DNA of 64,000 nt from Erpobdella octoculata (taxonomy: Eukaryota; Annelida; Clitellata; Hirudinida; Erpobdellidae). Where the stretch lies: contig OZ022246.1 of the NCBI GenBank assembly GCA_963978895.1, positions 1,129,670-1,193,669 of the forward strand, given 5' to 3'. Below, in pieces: positions 63,501 to 64,000 of the stretch; the first letter of the stretch is position 1; every line of letters begins with the position of its first letter. The notes under the pieces are model-generated. The model was not told where the DNA came from. It saw nothing but the letters and a program-made list of their open reading frames with translations, and searched no databases. The position numbers and the translations under genes were made by a program.

Positions 63501-64000
63501 TGATTTTTTCCCGATTTTGTCTTCACTTACAACTTCCTGACCCCGAAACCTATTTTGAGTTTTGGGAACATCGAGATACTGATTCCCACGATGCGCTGAT
63601 GTGGGCGCTTCACGTCCTGCAGTGGAGCTACCGTGACGATCTATATTATTACTCTGCACAGCGCTGGAGGCTGAAGAAAGAATTATATTCATGAATAATA
63701 TCTTTCCAGGAATATTTTATTCAATCAAATGAATATCACTTCTCAAATCCAACAGGCTTTATCTCAACAACAACAAAATAATATACGCAAATGAACGCAA
63801 TAAAAGAAAAAAGTAAGAAAAAATGAAAAACCCAAAATACCATCTCGTAGATACTCATTGTACTTTCTATTAGCAAAAGTGTTTTCACTGAACATGGAGT
63901 ACTTTCGCCTTCTCCTTCCCGACTTCAATTCATCAGCGTCGCTGCCGTCATCATTGCCGTCATCGGTGTCATCTTCTATAATGTCGTTGCTTTCCTTAAG
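60530..64000 (-). repeat. right arm of the large inverted duplication, truncated by the window edge
   Basis: Reverse-complement counterpart of 55311-58600. It has an insertion of about 170 bp at 60740-60905 with terminal inverted acaagttttgtg / aacacaagtttta words, and extra sequence at 61330-61440. The arm is still collinear with the left arm at position 64000, so the duplication continues outside. Confidence 0.9.
62577..63994 (-). CDS. Cav2: 3' end of a second CaV2-like gene copy
   Basis: Three exons on the minus strand, 63994-63841, 63670-63391 and 63261-62577 (stop at 62577-62579), correspond one-to-one to the last three exons of the plus-strand channel gene. Splice sites and frames are intact. 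The last-exon ORFs (176 against 178 residues) differ at about 20 positions, mostly single substitutions (for example the D-D-Y/D-Y-Y and R-K-S/G-K-S changes) plus a two-residue shortening of the Glu run. The first copied exon has a 12-bp in-frame insertion. Intact splicing and frames argue for a real gene; the rest should continue to the right of the window, tail-to-tail with the first copy. Confidence 0.8.

Overview
Eukaryotic, almost certainly animal, genomic DNA: AT-rich, with genes split into many small exons by introns full of microsatellites and minisatellites, plus several transposon families. The two large genes are neuronal or junctional metazoan families (a PTPN3/PTPN4-type tyrosine phosphatase and a CaV2-type calcium channel alpha1 subunit). 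Short CaV linkers without a recognisable synprint region and the repeat style suggest an invertebrate, possibly a lophotrochozoan such as an annelid or mollusc. The clade is a guess from style, not from a search.

Layout. (1) 1-18.6 kb, minus strand: a PTPN3/4-like gene from FERM F1 through the PDZ domain; its phosphatase domain would lie beyond the left edge. Its introns carry a mariner-type MITE, a 1.3 kb inverted-repeat element and many tandem arrays. (2) 18.6-20.6 kb: gene-poor with degenerate tandem repeats. (3) 20,612-27,090: a complete Mutator-like DNA transposon with a perfect 9-bp target-site duplication, long terminal inverted repeats built from 193-bp tandem units, and a spliced gene joining a DDE-type transposase, a Ulp1-like C48 protease and a PHD finger. 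(4) 27.1-29.6 kb: a LINE 3' fragment and a hairpin MITE. (5) 29.6-56.7 kb, plus strand: a nearly complete four-domain CaV2-like gene, about 44 traced exons and about 2,000 codons. (6) 55.3-64.0 kb: a large inverted duplication whose arms each carry the last three channel exons, around a spacer of about 1.9 kb with a two-exon glutaredoxin-like gene. The right arm runs off the window, so a second channel gene probably lies tail-to-tail with the first.

The most striking observation is in the channel. All reading phases join and the voltage sensors look normal, but the four selectivity-filter positions, normally Glu-Glu-Glu-Glu, read Ala-Glu-Ser-Asp. The glycine four residues after the IS6 VLG motif is Cys, and the beta-subunit-binding AID keeps only part of its consensus. 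This predicts a voltage-sensing CaV2 relative with altered or lost calcium selectivity. The glutaredoxin-like gene in the palindrome has also lost both active-site cysteines (CPYC is SPEG).

Exon boundaries were placed by eye from GT-AG (in three cases GC-AG) sites, phase and family alignment from general knowledge. No database search or transcript evidence was available. One FERM F3 exon, a short exon before channel segment S1, and both 5' ends were not found.
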